Assembly: GCA_964652195.1 (NCBI GenBank) | Contig: CAZZBB010000060.1 | Span: 1-64,000 of the forward strand | From: MSPOR6 sp964652195 | GTDB taxonomy: Bacteria; Poribacteria; WGA-4E; WGA-3G | Length of the DNA: 64,000 nt | Reading direction: 5' to 3' | Shown here: positions 28,655-36,710 of the stretch, in pieces | Layout: each line of letters starts with the position of its first letter | Position numbering within the stretch: position 1 is the stretch's first letter | Notes under the pieces: generated by a model | What the model was told of the DNA's origin: nothing | Databases searched by the model: none | What the model saw: only the letters and a program-made list of their open reading frames with translations | Made by a program: the position numbers and the translations under genes

Positions 28655-28704
28655 GATAGTTGGATTCGTCTTTAAAAAGAATAACAACTTGAACAAAGGA
28701 ATCA

Positions 28705-29547
28705 CTACTCAAAATACGTTTGATCTGGTTGTCCACGATACAGGACAACACGATATTGCAACCTTAGAGATTCATCTGATGCAAGGTGGAGAGGTTCATA
28801 ATAAACAGGTGAAGGATGAATAAGGCAGTAGTTCTGTCGGTTGCGAACCCACCAAGTTGTGGGGTGTCGAGGATTATCAGGATGGTCAACAATAGCAACT
28901 CCGTAGGTTTCATTGTCATCTGGATGCTGTGTAGTAAAGCTGCACCACTTACTTTGTTTACCAAATATGTCCATCGGTTCGGTCCTACCATCAGCATCTA
29001 ACAGATTACCGGGTGTAATTACATTGTCAAATCGGATTGCCATACCACTATAAAACCTACCATCTGCCCCCGGTTCACCACGACGTAAATCAAGAACAAC
29101 TTCACGATCATTAGGATGAAGTGTCAATGAAACAGAAATATGCATAGTTTTATCAGAAGGAGCATGAACGGTAATTTGTCTCTGTTCGGTTAGATGTATT
29201 TCACCTTGCCAATCTATCCATGCATTTTCTGATGTTATACTTGCAGTCGTTTGGTCGGTTTTTAATGATGCTATCCGTTGGTGAACGATCTTACCAAAGC
29301 CAGTTGGATCGCTTCCGGGAGTTGGTTGTTCCCAAAAATTCACATCATTCACCTTTTTCCATGCAACCCATAAACCTTGATGATGGACGTGATCCCCAGG
29401 TTCGTTCATGGTCAGTGCCGGTGCCCCGGGAAGATTCAACGGATGACAAAATGGACGATTACCATCTTCTGGAAAATTGTATCCCAAGACTTGTTGATCG
29501 TTCCAAGATATTGATAAATTGTGTTGTGTTCTTGATAATGAAAACAT
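28705..29547 (-). CDS. DUF6807 (PmoA-like) family protein
   Basis: 280 residues. Recognised from GDHVHHQGLWVAW (~51-63) and the beta-rich body with HPNDREVVLDLRRGEPG and FYSGMAIRFD. Members sit in carbohydrate-use clusters of planctomycetes and relatives; the biochemical role is unknown, and the methane oxygenase label sometimes attached is not supported here. No signal peptide. It lies 10 bases downstream of the isomerase-like gene and overlaps or abuts the molybdopterin gene, forming an operon-like run. Confidence 0.75.
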   Translation of the reverse strand: MFSLSRTQHNLSISWNDQQVLGYNFPEDGNRPFCHPLNLPGAPALTMNEPGDHVHHQGLWVAWKKVNDVNFWEQPTPGSDPTGFGKIVHQRIASLKTDQTTASITSENAWIDWQGEIHLTEQRQITVHAPSDKTMHISVSLTLHPNDREVVLDLRRGEPGADGRFYSGMAIRFDNVITPGNLLDADGRTEPMDIFGKQSKWCSFTTQHPDDNETYGVAIVDHPDNPRHPTTWWVRNRQNYCLIHPSPVYYEPLHLASDESLRLQYRVVLYRGQPDQTYFE

Positions 29548-29557
29548 AATCTCTATA

Positions 29558-30382
29558 TTAATTAAGGTACGGATTTACCACTTCACGTTCTATAGCTAAC
29601 CCTTCCCATTCATCATCCCCTGGACCGTCGTATATAAGGGTATGGGGTCCAGAAAAACCTGCTTCTTGGGTTAACTCAAGACATTTGATGTAATCCTCTG
29701 TGTCAATTTCACGAGGAGCTTCAAAATGTGCCTTTGTATGGCACGATTCGGCAATAGGAGCAATTTCGGTGAGATCTTCATATTTTGAATCACCACGCCA
29801 GTTCCCAAAATCTAAACATAGACCTACTTTACCATCTAAACTACTGAGAATCTCATGAACAATCTCAGGTGTAGAAAAGATAGAGAACCAGTTTTCAGTC
29901 ATCAAACGGATACCAGCAGTCTCTGCTCTATTCGTTAGACGAGAGAGTGCTTGTTTGCTCTGTGTCAATGTTTCTTCGGAGGGATCGGCTTTTCCTCCAA
30001 TGACACGCGCGCAACTCGCCCCAAGTTCTCCAGCAATGTCAATCCATTTTTCGATCCATTCAATATCGCGTTCCGCATCAGTAGGGTGTGTAATGTCTCC
30101 TTCATCTATTAACAAAGAGAATAGTTCAACATCCGCAGCTTGAAGGGCAGCACGAAGTTCAGAAAGGTAAGTTCTCTCAATTGATGGTAGATGAAAGTGA
30201 CATATTTCAATTGTATTAATACCAAATTCAGCAATACTACTTGGTAATTCAAGCAGCGATATAGGACCATTGCCATGTGTTTCTACTGGAATCTGCATGT
30301 CGTGTTTTGGACCAGTAAATCCCGGTTTACCGAGTTGTCGATGCAAACTCCAAGAAGATACTGAGATACGCGGTGCTGGCAT
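29558..30382 (-). CDS. Sugar phosphate isomerase/epimerase-like TIM barrel protein
   Basis: 274 residues from ATG 30380-30382, chosen because GGAG lies 7 bases upstream; a Met 14 codons earlier lacks this and would overlap the tiny gene at 30408. Barrel features: RISVSSWSLHRQLG, FGINTIEICHFHLP, then LMTENWFS (Glu), GLCLDFGNW (Asp), HTKAHFEAP (His) and YDGPGDDEWEG at the end. These match the metal and catalytic pattern of AP-endonuclease-2-like sugar isomerases. Substrate unknown. First gene of the run 30382 to 26883. Confidence 0.78.
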   Translation of the reverse strand: MPAPRISVSSWSLHRQLGKPGFTGPKHDMQIPVETHGNGPISLLELPSSIAEFGINTIEICHFHLPSIERTYLSELRAALQAADVELFSLLIDEGDITHPTDAERDIEWIEKWIDIAGELGASCARVIGGKADPSEETLTQSKQALSRLTNRAETAGIRLMTENWFSIFSTPEIVHEILSSLDGKVGLCLDFGNWRGDSKYEDLTEIAPIAESCHTKAHFEAPREIDTEDYIKCLELTQEAGFSGPHTLIYDGPGDDEWEGLAIEREVVNPYLN

Positions 30383-30407
30383 AGTTTTCTCCAGTTTTCT
30401 ATTTTGA

Positions 30408-30509
30408 TTAACTCTTATTGGCATGTCGTATAGCTGTAGTTATGACTATTCCAAAACCCACAAAAAACGACACAATTGTACCAACGATGACCCACTCCAT
30501 CCAATCCAT
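30408..30509 (-). CDS. 33-residue single-helix membrane protein, second of a coupled pair
   Basis: Encodes MDWMEWVIVGTIVSFFVGFG followed by IVITTAIRHANKS. One membrane helix fills most of it. Its ATG overlaps the TAA of the 75-residue gene upstream (TAATG), and GGAGGAA in the end of that gene acts as ribosome site, so translation is coupled. Pairs of a two-helix ~75-residue protein and a tiny one-helix protein are familiar to me from several phyla, but I know no assigned function. The tight coupling and composition support a real gene. Confidence 0.65.
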   Translation of the reverse strand: MDWMEWVIVGTIVSFFVGFGIVITTAIRHANKS

Positions 30510-30736
30510 TATAATTCCTCCAATTCGTCTATCTTTTTATATGCAATTCTATTAATCAAAACAATAGCGATTACAATCAGAAACGCACCAACCGCTCCAA
30601 GTAAAGAAATTAACCTGCCAACCTTACTATAATTCTGAACTAACCAAGCAATTAGCGAAATATCCGTGGCAATTGATATACCGAAGATAACTTTCAGCCA
30701 GCCGGTTTCTTCCTTGAGTTTGTCAATTCGCGCCAT
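30509..30736 (-). CDS. 75-residue two-helix membrane protein, first of a coupled pair
   Basis: Starts MARIDKLKEETGWLKVIFGI; helices at ~14-34 and ~41-62 separated by NYSKVGR, and a charged end KKIDELEEL. Predicted inner-membrane protein with both ends cytoplasmic. Its stop overlaps the start of the 33-residue gene. It is 11 bases from the end of the upstream hydrolase gene. Function unknown; a toxin-like or membrane-stress role is speculation. Confidence 0.7.
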   Translation of the reverse strand: MARIDKLKEETGWLKVIFGISIATDISLIAWLVQNYSKVGRLISLLGAVGAFLIVIAIVLINRIAYKKIDELEEL

Positions 30737-30747
30737 AAAATCTTTAC

Positions 30748-31464
30748 TTACAGTTTCTGATCAATCCACGCAACTACTTTTTCAACCATGAGTGGAGAAC
30801 CGTCACCAGAGAAGACATGGTCTACACCTGGAAGTTCAAGAAGTTCAGTCGGTTCGTTTGCATACTGAAGAATATCAATGCTATCTTGAATTGGAACTAT
30901 ATCGTCTTCTGTGCCGTGGACTAACAGCCACGGTCCACCAAATTTACTTGCCTGTTTTGCTACACTATCAATCAAAGCCATATCATCTACATAGGTCTGT
31001 GAAAGTGGACAATCCGGTTCATCCCACATAAACCCTTTGTCAGGGATAGCATCACTAAATTCCCGTTGGGCAAATTCGTGTGTATGTACCATCCCAGCAA
31101 GCGAAACAAGTACTTCAATACGTTCATCAACAGCAGCACGAAGTACACCGACAGCGCCACCCATACTATGACCTACATAGCAAATTTTGTGATTTTCAAG
31201 CGAATCTAACACCTTTCCGAGGTCTGCGACCTCTTTCGAAATAGTAGAATCAACAAATTCACCTTCAGAATCACCATTACCTGAAAAAGAGAACCGTAAT
31301 GCCGATATACCTGCTTCTGCGAGTCCTTCAGCTAAGGCTATGAGAGCAGGTCTATCTTTATTCCCTGTGACTCCATGTCCGATTACTACGATTCTGTTGT
31401 CTTTTCCTTCGTGATATGTGTAATCAAGTTTTTCGTTATGTGCGTTTTTTATTTCACCAAACAT
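30748..31464 (-). CDS. Alpha/beta hydrolase (serine aminopeptidase S33 type)
   Basis: 238 residues. Oxyanion region VVIGHGVTGNKDRP (~26-39), nucleophile elbow CYVGHSMGGAVG (Ser ~97), acid LLVHGTEDDIVP and the late His in LPGVDHVFSGDG. All of the catalytic triad is present, and no signal peptide, so it is a cytoplasmic esterase or peptidase of unknown substrate. The start ATG has AGAAATAT upstream, only a weak ribosome site. Confidence 0.85.
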   Translation of the reverse strand: MFGEIKNAHNEKLDYTYHEGKDNRIVVIGHGVTGNKDRPALIALAEGLAEAGISALRFSFSGNGDSEGEFVDSTISKEVADLGKVLDSLENHKICYVGHSMGGAVGVLRAAVDERIEVLVSLAGMVHTHEFAQREFSDAIPDKGFMWDEPDCPLSQTYVDDMALIDSVAKQASKFGGPWLLVHGTEDDIVPIQDSIDILQYANEPTELLELPGVDHVFSGDGSPLMVEKVVAWIDQKL

Positions 31465-31543
31465 ATATTTCTCTTTTATTCCAGTTCTTATATAAATAAT
31501 ATGACTTCAATTCTTGGGAAGAATGTTGCAAACAATAAATCAT

Positions 31544-32275
31544 CTAATCTGTATCTTTCTTTAATTCTTTCAGCATTTTCTCCATCTTTTCAATCGCACC
31601 AGGAGGAGGTGGTGGAGGGGATGTGAATTTCACACCGCGTGCTTTGGCTTTTTTTTCTTCATCCTTAAGATAGGTATATAGTTCCTCCATAGAATTGAAT
31701 TGTGCATTAAATTCTTCCTTCATTCGATAGCATTCTTCAAGTATAGGATCGGTTGGTGAAATAGGTTTCTCTTTCATTCTTATACCCTCAATAAGTTCTT
31801 TAGGGGTGCAGATGGTTGCCGATTTAAATCCTGCATCAGTACATATCTTATTGATATACTTAAGAGTATTCACATTAACTATATGCTTAAAGTTCCAAGA
31901 AACAAGATAGTCTAAACTATGTACCGCTGCAATTGCTATATGTTGTGCATCTTGAGATGAGTTGGATGGGATTCCCCCTACATCTATTAGCAGTTGTGAA
32001 AGCAATTGCGCTTCCAATGAGACCTCAAGTTTTCTAAAGTCTTCTATCGTCCTCAGTCGGCGTTTTGCTTCTTTGACATCCCCTCGTTGTATTTCATTTA
32101 CAACAATGAACGAAGCAACAAATTCAAACTTATCTGAATATTCATTCCATAACTGTTGCGTTGCTTGTTGGCGAGAGGCTATAACTGCATCATTACTTGG
32201 TCGTGAGGTAAGATAACTCACCACTGTTGATTCAATGTAAACAGTTGGTTTAATTTCTGCGTATTGTATCATCAA
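31544..32275 (-). CDS. PIN-domain toxin fused to an antitoxin-like tail
   Basis: 243 residues. Residues ~10-160 are a PIN nuclease: IKPTVYIESTVVSYLT (first Asp replaced by Glu15), VVNEIQRGD (Glu), SSQDAQHIAIAAVHSLDYLVSWNFKHI (split: SSQDAQHIAIAAV, LDYLVSWNFKHI), and end CTPKEL. PIN toxins cleave RNA. From Met167 (nt 31777) comes a different segment, MKEKPISPTDPILEECYRM, then a helical ELYTYLKDEEKKAKARG and a proline run, which has the form of the short antitoxin normally encoded as a separate neighbouring gene. A toxin-antitoxin fusion, or a past readthrough of the intervening stop, is inferred. No other partner lies next to it. Confidence 0.7.
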   Translation of the reverse strand: MMIQYAEIKPTVYIESTVVSYLTSRPSNDAVIASRQQATQQLWNEYSDKFEFVASFIVVNEIQRGDVKEAKRRLRTIEDFRKLEVSLEAQLLSQLLIDVGGIPSNSSQDAQHIAIAAVHSLDYLVSWNFKHIVNVNTLKYINKICTDAGFKSATICTPKELIEGIRMKEKPISPTDPILEECYRMKEEFNAQFNSMEELYTYLKDEEKKAKARGVKFTSPPPPPPGAIEKMEKMLKELKKDTD

Positions 32276-32341
32276 CTCCTATGGCAATTGACAATAGTAT
32301 CTACGATATATAGGTCCTCGTAGATACTATTGGATGATAAC

Positions 32342-34645
32342 TTACGCACCATGTCCGTTATTCTTTAGTGCGTCAACGACTTTTTCAGGTTTGATGGGTA
32401 ATTCAGAGATTCGCACCCCGATAGCATCTTTGACAGCATTTGACATAGTTGCCAATGTTGGTGTAATCGGAGGCTCTCCTACACCTTTCGCCCCATACGG
32501 TCCATTAGGTGCGGGCACTTCAACGATCACAGATTCAACTGTTGGTAGATCAGCAGAGGTAGGAACACGGTAATCAACGAATCCTGGATTAACATTACCG
32601 TTATCATCGTATTGCATCTCCTCCATCATTGCCCATGCATACCCTTGAACAGTGCCACCTTCAATTTGTCCTTCTACAGCCATCGGATTAATAGCGAAAC
32701 CTACATCCTGAGAAGCAACGAGTTTTAGAATTCTGGTTCTCCCTGTTTCAGGATCAACTTCAACCTTAGCAATTTGTGCTGCGAGAGCAGGTGTACTGGA
32801 CTGACGTGCAAAAGAGCCTTTACCAACAATGGGACCACCTGTCGTTGAAAGACTATATGCTGCAAGTTCACCTAATGAAATGGATTTAGGTGGATCAGCA
32901 GTAATAACATGGACTGCGCCATCTTTTAACTCAAGGTTGTCTTCGTTTGTATTGAGTCTTTCAGCAGCGAGTTCAAGAATCCGTTTATGTGCATCTTCAG
33001 CAGCGAGTTTCGCAGTATTTCCCATTGTGAAGGTGACAACACTCCCACCTGAACCTGTCGAGTATGGTGCTGAATCTGTGTCTCCACGACGGATGGTTAC
33101 ACTATCATAAGGAACAGTTAATATCTCAGCGATAATTTGTGTTATTGCCGTATCTGTCCCAGTAATGTCCATAGAACCATGGAAGATTCTTGCACTTCCA
33201 TCTTCATGCACAGAAACATACACCCCACCGGGACCGCAACCGTTAGTCCAATCACCAACAGCGACACCCCAACCTTGGTTATCGTCTGCCTCACGATCCC
33301 ACCATCCGGCAGCATCAGCAACAGCTTCCAGTGTTTCCTTGTACCCTACCTTTGGCTCACTGCCACCAGCGGGAACTTCATCCCCTTCTTCACGCATATT
33401 CATTAGACGGAATTCGACTGGATCCATACCTATCTGCTCAGCAATATCGTCCAGTTGTGCTTCCCCAGCGAAAATGGCTTGAGGTGCACCGGGTGCCCTG
33501 TATGCTGCAGTACCAGATTTGTTGGTGTGAACACCGTATGCATCAATCTTAATATTAGGAATTTTGTAGACACCGCGAACTCTGATAGTACTACCGATAG
33601 ACGCACCCGATACAGAACCGGAATCCCAAAATGCCAGTGCTTGTCGTGCCAAAATATGTCCGTCTTTTGTAGCACCAGTCTTGAGTTTGATAACGCATCC
33701 CGGAGCTGGTCTACCATCAAGGAATTCCTCTTCACGTGTCATTTGAACACGGACAGGTCGTCCTGCTTTTTGTGATAATAAAACTGCAGGCACGTGGGTA
33801 ATGATAACTCCGAAGCGACCGCCAAAACCACCACCCATTGTTGTACCAATGACATTAATTTGTGTCAGTGGAATACCGAGTGTACCCGCAATACCTGAAC
33901 GAATTGCAAACGGACCTTGTGTCGATGCCCAGACAGTTATCTTCCCAGATGAGTCTGCACTGGCAACGGAAACATGAGGTTCCATATACGTCTGATGGAC
34001 ACGTGGAATAACATAGGTATCCTCCACTACAATATCAGATTCTTCAAACCCTTTTTCAACATCACCAGCTTCAGTATGACTTTCCGCTGAGATATTATGA
34101 TAGATTTCATCATCATAATTCTTTAATTCTGCTTCAAGTTTCTGTATCTCAACTGAGTTATCATTCTCTTGATCCGCAGCTAATTCCTTGATTTTCGCAC
34201 TTATATCTCGTCGTTTTGGACCATCTTTTGTTTCATCACTTTGTATGTGTGGTGCGGATGGTTTTATTGCTTCCATAACATCCTGAACTACAGGCAAAAC
34301 TTCATAATCAATTTTAATGAGTTCTGCGGCTTCTTCAGCAATATCAGGATCTGTAGCAGCTACAGCAGCAAGGGGTTCACCGAGATAAAGCACCTTATCC
34401 GTAGCAAAAACACGACGGCCACTTGGCACATCATCTTGTGTGATTATAGCTCTCACGCCAGGAAGTTTTTCAGCTTCGCTGGAGTCAATACTAAGGATAT
34501 TCGCGTGTGCATGCTTGCTACGGACGATTTTACCATATAACATTCCTGCAGGATGGACATCCGCGCCGTATTGCGCTGCACCTGTCACTTTTTCAACTGC
34601 ATCAACACGAGGTAGTTTTTGACCTACGACAGTATATTCTGACAT
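32342..34645 (-). CDS. Molybdenum hydroxylase large subunit (xanthine dehydrogenase/CoxL family)
   Basis: 767 residues. Starts with VDAVEKVTGAAQYGADV; carries GGGFGGRFG for cofactor binding, AYRAPGAPQAIFAGE, and the C-terminal GAKGVGEPPITPT containing the catalytic Glu. The CoxL-specific active-site loop with Cys is not seen, so xanthine, aldehyde or another heterocycle is more likely than CO. An extra ~40-residue charged helical segment (KRRDISAKIKELAADQEND, ~145-185) interrupts the N-terminal domain just before HTEAGDVEKGFEESD. Works with the FeS subunit (35049) and FAD subunit (35597); AGGAG ribosome site at 34650. Confidence 0.88.
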   Translation of the reverse strand: MSEYTVVGQKLPRVDAVEKVTGAAQYGADVHPAGMLYGKIVRSKHAHANILSIDSSEAEKLPGVRAIITQDDVPSGRRVFATDKVLYLGEPLAAVAATDPDIAEEAAELIKIDYEVLPVVQDVMEAIKPSAPHIQSDETKDGPKRRDISAKIKELAADQENDNSVEIQKLEAELKNYDDEIYHNISAESHTEAGDVEKGFEESDIVVEDTYVIPRVHQTYMEPHVSVASADSSGKITVWASTQGPFAIRSGIAGTLGIPLTQINVIGTTMGGGFGGRFGVIITHVPAVLLSQKAGRPVRVQMTREEEFLDGRPAPGCVIKLKTGATKDGHILARQALAFWDSGSVSGASIGSTIRVRGVYKIPNIKIDAYGVHTNKSGTAAYRAPGAPQAIFAGEAQLDDIAEQIGMDPVEFRLMNMREEGDEVPAGGSEPKVGYKETLEAVADAAGWWDREADDNQGWGVAVGDWTNGCGPGGVYVSVHEDGSARIFHGSMDITGTDTAITQIIAEILTVPYDSVTIRRGDTDSAPYSTGSGGSVVTFTMGNTAKLAAEDAHKRILELAAERLNTNEDNLELKDGAVHVITADPPKSISLGELAAYSLSTTGGPIVGKGSFARQSSTPALAAQIAKVEVDPETGRTRILKLVASQDVGFAINPMAVEGQIEGGTVQGYAWAMMEEMQYDDNGNVNPGFVDYRVPTSADLPTVESVIVEVPAPNGPYGAKGVGEPPITPTLATMSNAVKDAIGVRISELPIKPEKVVDALKNNGHGA

Positions 34646-34711
34646 TTAATTCTCCTTTAAAATCTATTATTCAAACACTAACACTATAGATGGTGTTTTA
34701 CTATTTGAGAA

Positions 34712-35008
34712 TTATTCCTCTTCTATAACTTCTTCTGCAGCACTATCATTCTCAGGTTCGGATACATCAGCAGCACTATCACTCCCAGGGGCAGTAAACC
34801 CAAGTTTACCACGTCCGATCGCCGTATTACATTTCTTACAAACTTTAGCATCATTTCCATCGATTTCACGGGTGTAAAGTACTTTTACACCTGTACGGGC
34901 ACAAACGGGGCACGTCCCACGTCCATTATTATATTCTCCATCATGAACCGTTCCATTTGGATCAATGTAGAAATTTCTTATTCCTTTTCCGCGATGTGTT
35001 TTCGCCAT
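34712..35008 (-). CDS. Zinc-ribbon protein inside the molybdenum hydroxylase operon
   Basis: 98 residues: basic start MAKTHRGKGIRNFY, CPVCARTGVKVLY (~34), CKKCNTAIGRGKLGF (~57), and an acidic tail ending EEVIEEE. The two CxxC pairs make a zinc ribbon. Good ribosome site (AGGAG). No enzyme domain. It lies between the large and FeS subunit genes on the same strand. I do not know its function; it resembles small zinc-ribbon proteins of unknown role, some close to ribosomal-protein-like sequences. Confidence 0.7.
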   Translation of the reverse strand: MAKTHRGKGIRNFYIDPNGTVHDGEYNNGRGTCPVCARTGVKVLYTREIDGNDAKVCKKCNTAIGRGKLGFTAPGSDSAADVSEPENDSAAEEVIEEE

Positions 35009-35048
35009 ATTATTCTCCTAATAACCAATGGTTTGAATCTACAATTTC

Positions 35049-35528
35049 CTATGAATTTGTACGTATTTCTTCAGCTGCATTTATGACTGCTTCAAGTATT
35101 TTTGTATATCCAGTACAACGACAGATATTTCCTCCGAGAGCATGTCTAAATTCCTCTTCTGTTCGGTCTGGATTCTCATCAATTAATGCCTTCGAGGACA
35201 TGATAAAACCCGGAGTACAAAAACCACATTGGTAACCACCAGTATCAATAAATGCTTGCTGGACAGGGTGAAGTTCACCGTCTTCGGCTAATCCTTCAAT
35301 AGTTATGATTTCTTTTCCTGCCACGGTCACACCGAGTACCATACACGACGTCACAGCTTTACCGTCAACAATAACGGTACATGCGCCGCAGTCTCCAGTG
35401 CTACATCCTTCTTTCGTACCTGTCAAACCGATTACATCACGTAAGACAGCCAATAAAGTCTTCCGTGGTTCAATAAGCAGATCTTGTTCATCACCGTTAA
35501 CTGTAAAACTGACAGGATATTTCGCCAT
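35049..35528 (-). CDS. Molybdenum hydroxylase 2Fe-2S subunit (CoxS/XdhC type)
   Basis: 159 residues from ATG 35526-35528, preceded by AAGGAGATAAT; an upstream in-frame Met lacks a ribosome site. Plant-type ferredoxin cluster CSTGDCGACTVIVDG (~44-58) with the fourth Cys in SCMVLG, and the C-terminal second cluster CGFCTPG (~101) and CRCTGY (~138). It passes electrons from the molybdenum site to the FAD subunit. Full length and intact. Confidence 0.93.
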   Translation of the reverse strand: MAKYPVSFTVNGDEQDLLIEPRKTLLAVLRDVIGLTGTKEGCSTGDCGACTVIVDGKAVTSCMVLGVTVAGKEIITIEGLAEDGELHPVQQAFIDTGGYQCGFCTPGFIMSSKALIDENPDRTEEEFRHALGGNICRCTGYTKILEAVINAAEEIRTNS

Positions 35529-35596
35529 ATTATCTCCTTGACTTACTTTATACAATGCGATGTGGGTAGTTTACCCTCGCGAATCTATAAATTCTA

Positions 35597-36451
35597 TTAA
35601 CTTCTTGCTCTATCTAAGGCTGATTGTAATGTTCTCTTTGTGAGGACATCCACCATCTCTTTTCGGTGTTCTGCTGAACAGCGCAAATCAGATATTGGAC
35701 TGGTTGCGGCAGCAGCGGCTTCACCAGCTTGTTCAATCAGTTCAGATGTTATTGATTTGCCTTTAAGCAAATCTTCTGCATCAGTTGCTCGGATAGGTGT
35801 AGGTGCGACAGCCGCAAGTCCTATTTTAGCATCGGTTATTGTTCCACCATCCAAATTGACAGCGGTAGCCACACCGATAAATGCAAGATCCATTACTTCA
35901 CGTATTTTATGCTTTATATAGTGTGAACCGGATGCAGGTGATGGGAGTGTAAATTGTGTTATTATCTCACCAGGTTTTAATACTGTCTGACCGGGGCCGG
36001 TAAACAATTCATTAATTGGAACGGATCTTTCACCATCGGAACCGACAATCTGCACCTGAGCATCGGTGACTAATAAACCTGCAACTGTATCTGCGGCAGG
36101 AGAAGCGTGTGCGATATTCCCACCAACTGTCGCCAGATTACGAATTTGAATAGAACCAATTTCTGAAGCACCTTCGGCTAAAGCAGTATGGTGTTCTTGT
36201 ATATCTTCAGACAACTCAATATCTCTCACCTTTGTCATCGCACCGATGGTAATGCTATTATCTGCGTTGCGTGTTATTCCAGATAATCCGGGTATCTTCT
36301 GCAAACTAACGACGGACTGCGGTGTTTCAGTGTATGCCTTCATTTCGATAACAATGTCTGTTCCACCTGCAAGGAGCTGCGTGTGTTCTTGGGCAAACAG
36401 TTGGGAGGCTTCCGCAAGAGTCGTAGGTTCATAAAACTCAAAATTCTTCAC
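35597..36451 (-). CDS. Molybdenum hydroxylase FAD subunit (CoxM type)
   Basis: 284 residues beginning at GTG 36449-36451, with GGAGTAAAT before it; the nearby ATG is out of frame. FAD motifs LLAGGTDIVIEMK (~31-43) and ATVGGNIAHASPAADTVAG (~107-125) match the family, and the C-terminal domain ends ALDRARS. First gene of the cluster FAD, FeS, zinc-ribbon, large subunit. 36452-36710 upstream is AT-rich with no evident promoter, and is shared with the end of the TolB-like gene running in the same direction. Confidence 0.92.
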   Translation of the reverse strand: MKNFEFYEPTTLAEASQLFAQEHTQLLAGGTDIVIEMKAYTETPQSVVSLQKIPGLSGITRNADNSITIGAMTKVRDIELSEDIQEHHTALAEGASEIGSIQIRNLATVGGNIAHASPAADTVAGLLVTDAQVQIVGSDGERSVPINELFTGPGQTVLKPGEIITQFTLPSPASGSHYIKHKIREVMDLAFIGVATAVNLDGGTITDAKIGLAAVAPTPIRATDAEDLLKGKSITSELIEQAGEAAAAATSPISDLRCSAEHRKEMVDVLTKRTLQSALDRARS

Positions 36452-36710
36452 ATTTACTCCTTCGTTCTCTTTACTCTAAAAGGGCTTGAATTATTATTGA
36501 AATTTTATACATAAATATTTTAAAAACGCACTTATAAGGATACCTGAATTACGGGTATTTGTCAACCTTAAATAGGTTTGGTTATACAATCCATACAGAC
36601 CCAACACAGATAAGAGAAAATGATTGAAAATTGGAAAATTGCAGCTGAAAATTAGTTCTCTGAATAAGTTGTCTTGGAGTCAATTAAATTCATGAATACA
36701 GATCATGGGT

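Noticed and set aside
28705..29547. Methane oxygenase subunit (PmoA)
   Set aside because: The DUF6807 family carries that name by old annotation only; the protein is soluble and beta-rich with no membrane helices.
33165..33482. 105-codon plus-strand frame opposite the molybdenum hydroxylase gene
   Set aside because: Antisense shadow; no ribosome site and low-complexity Ser/Pro composition.
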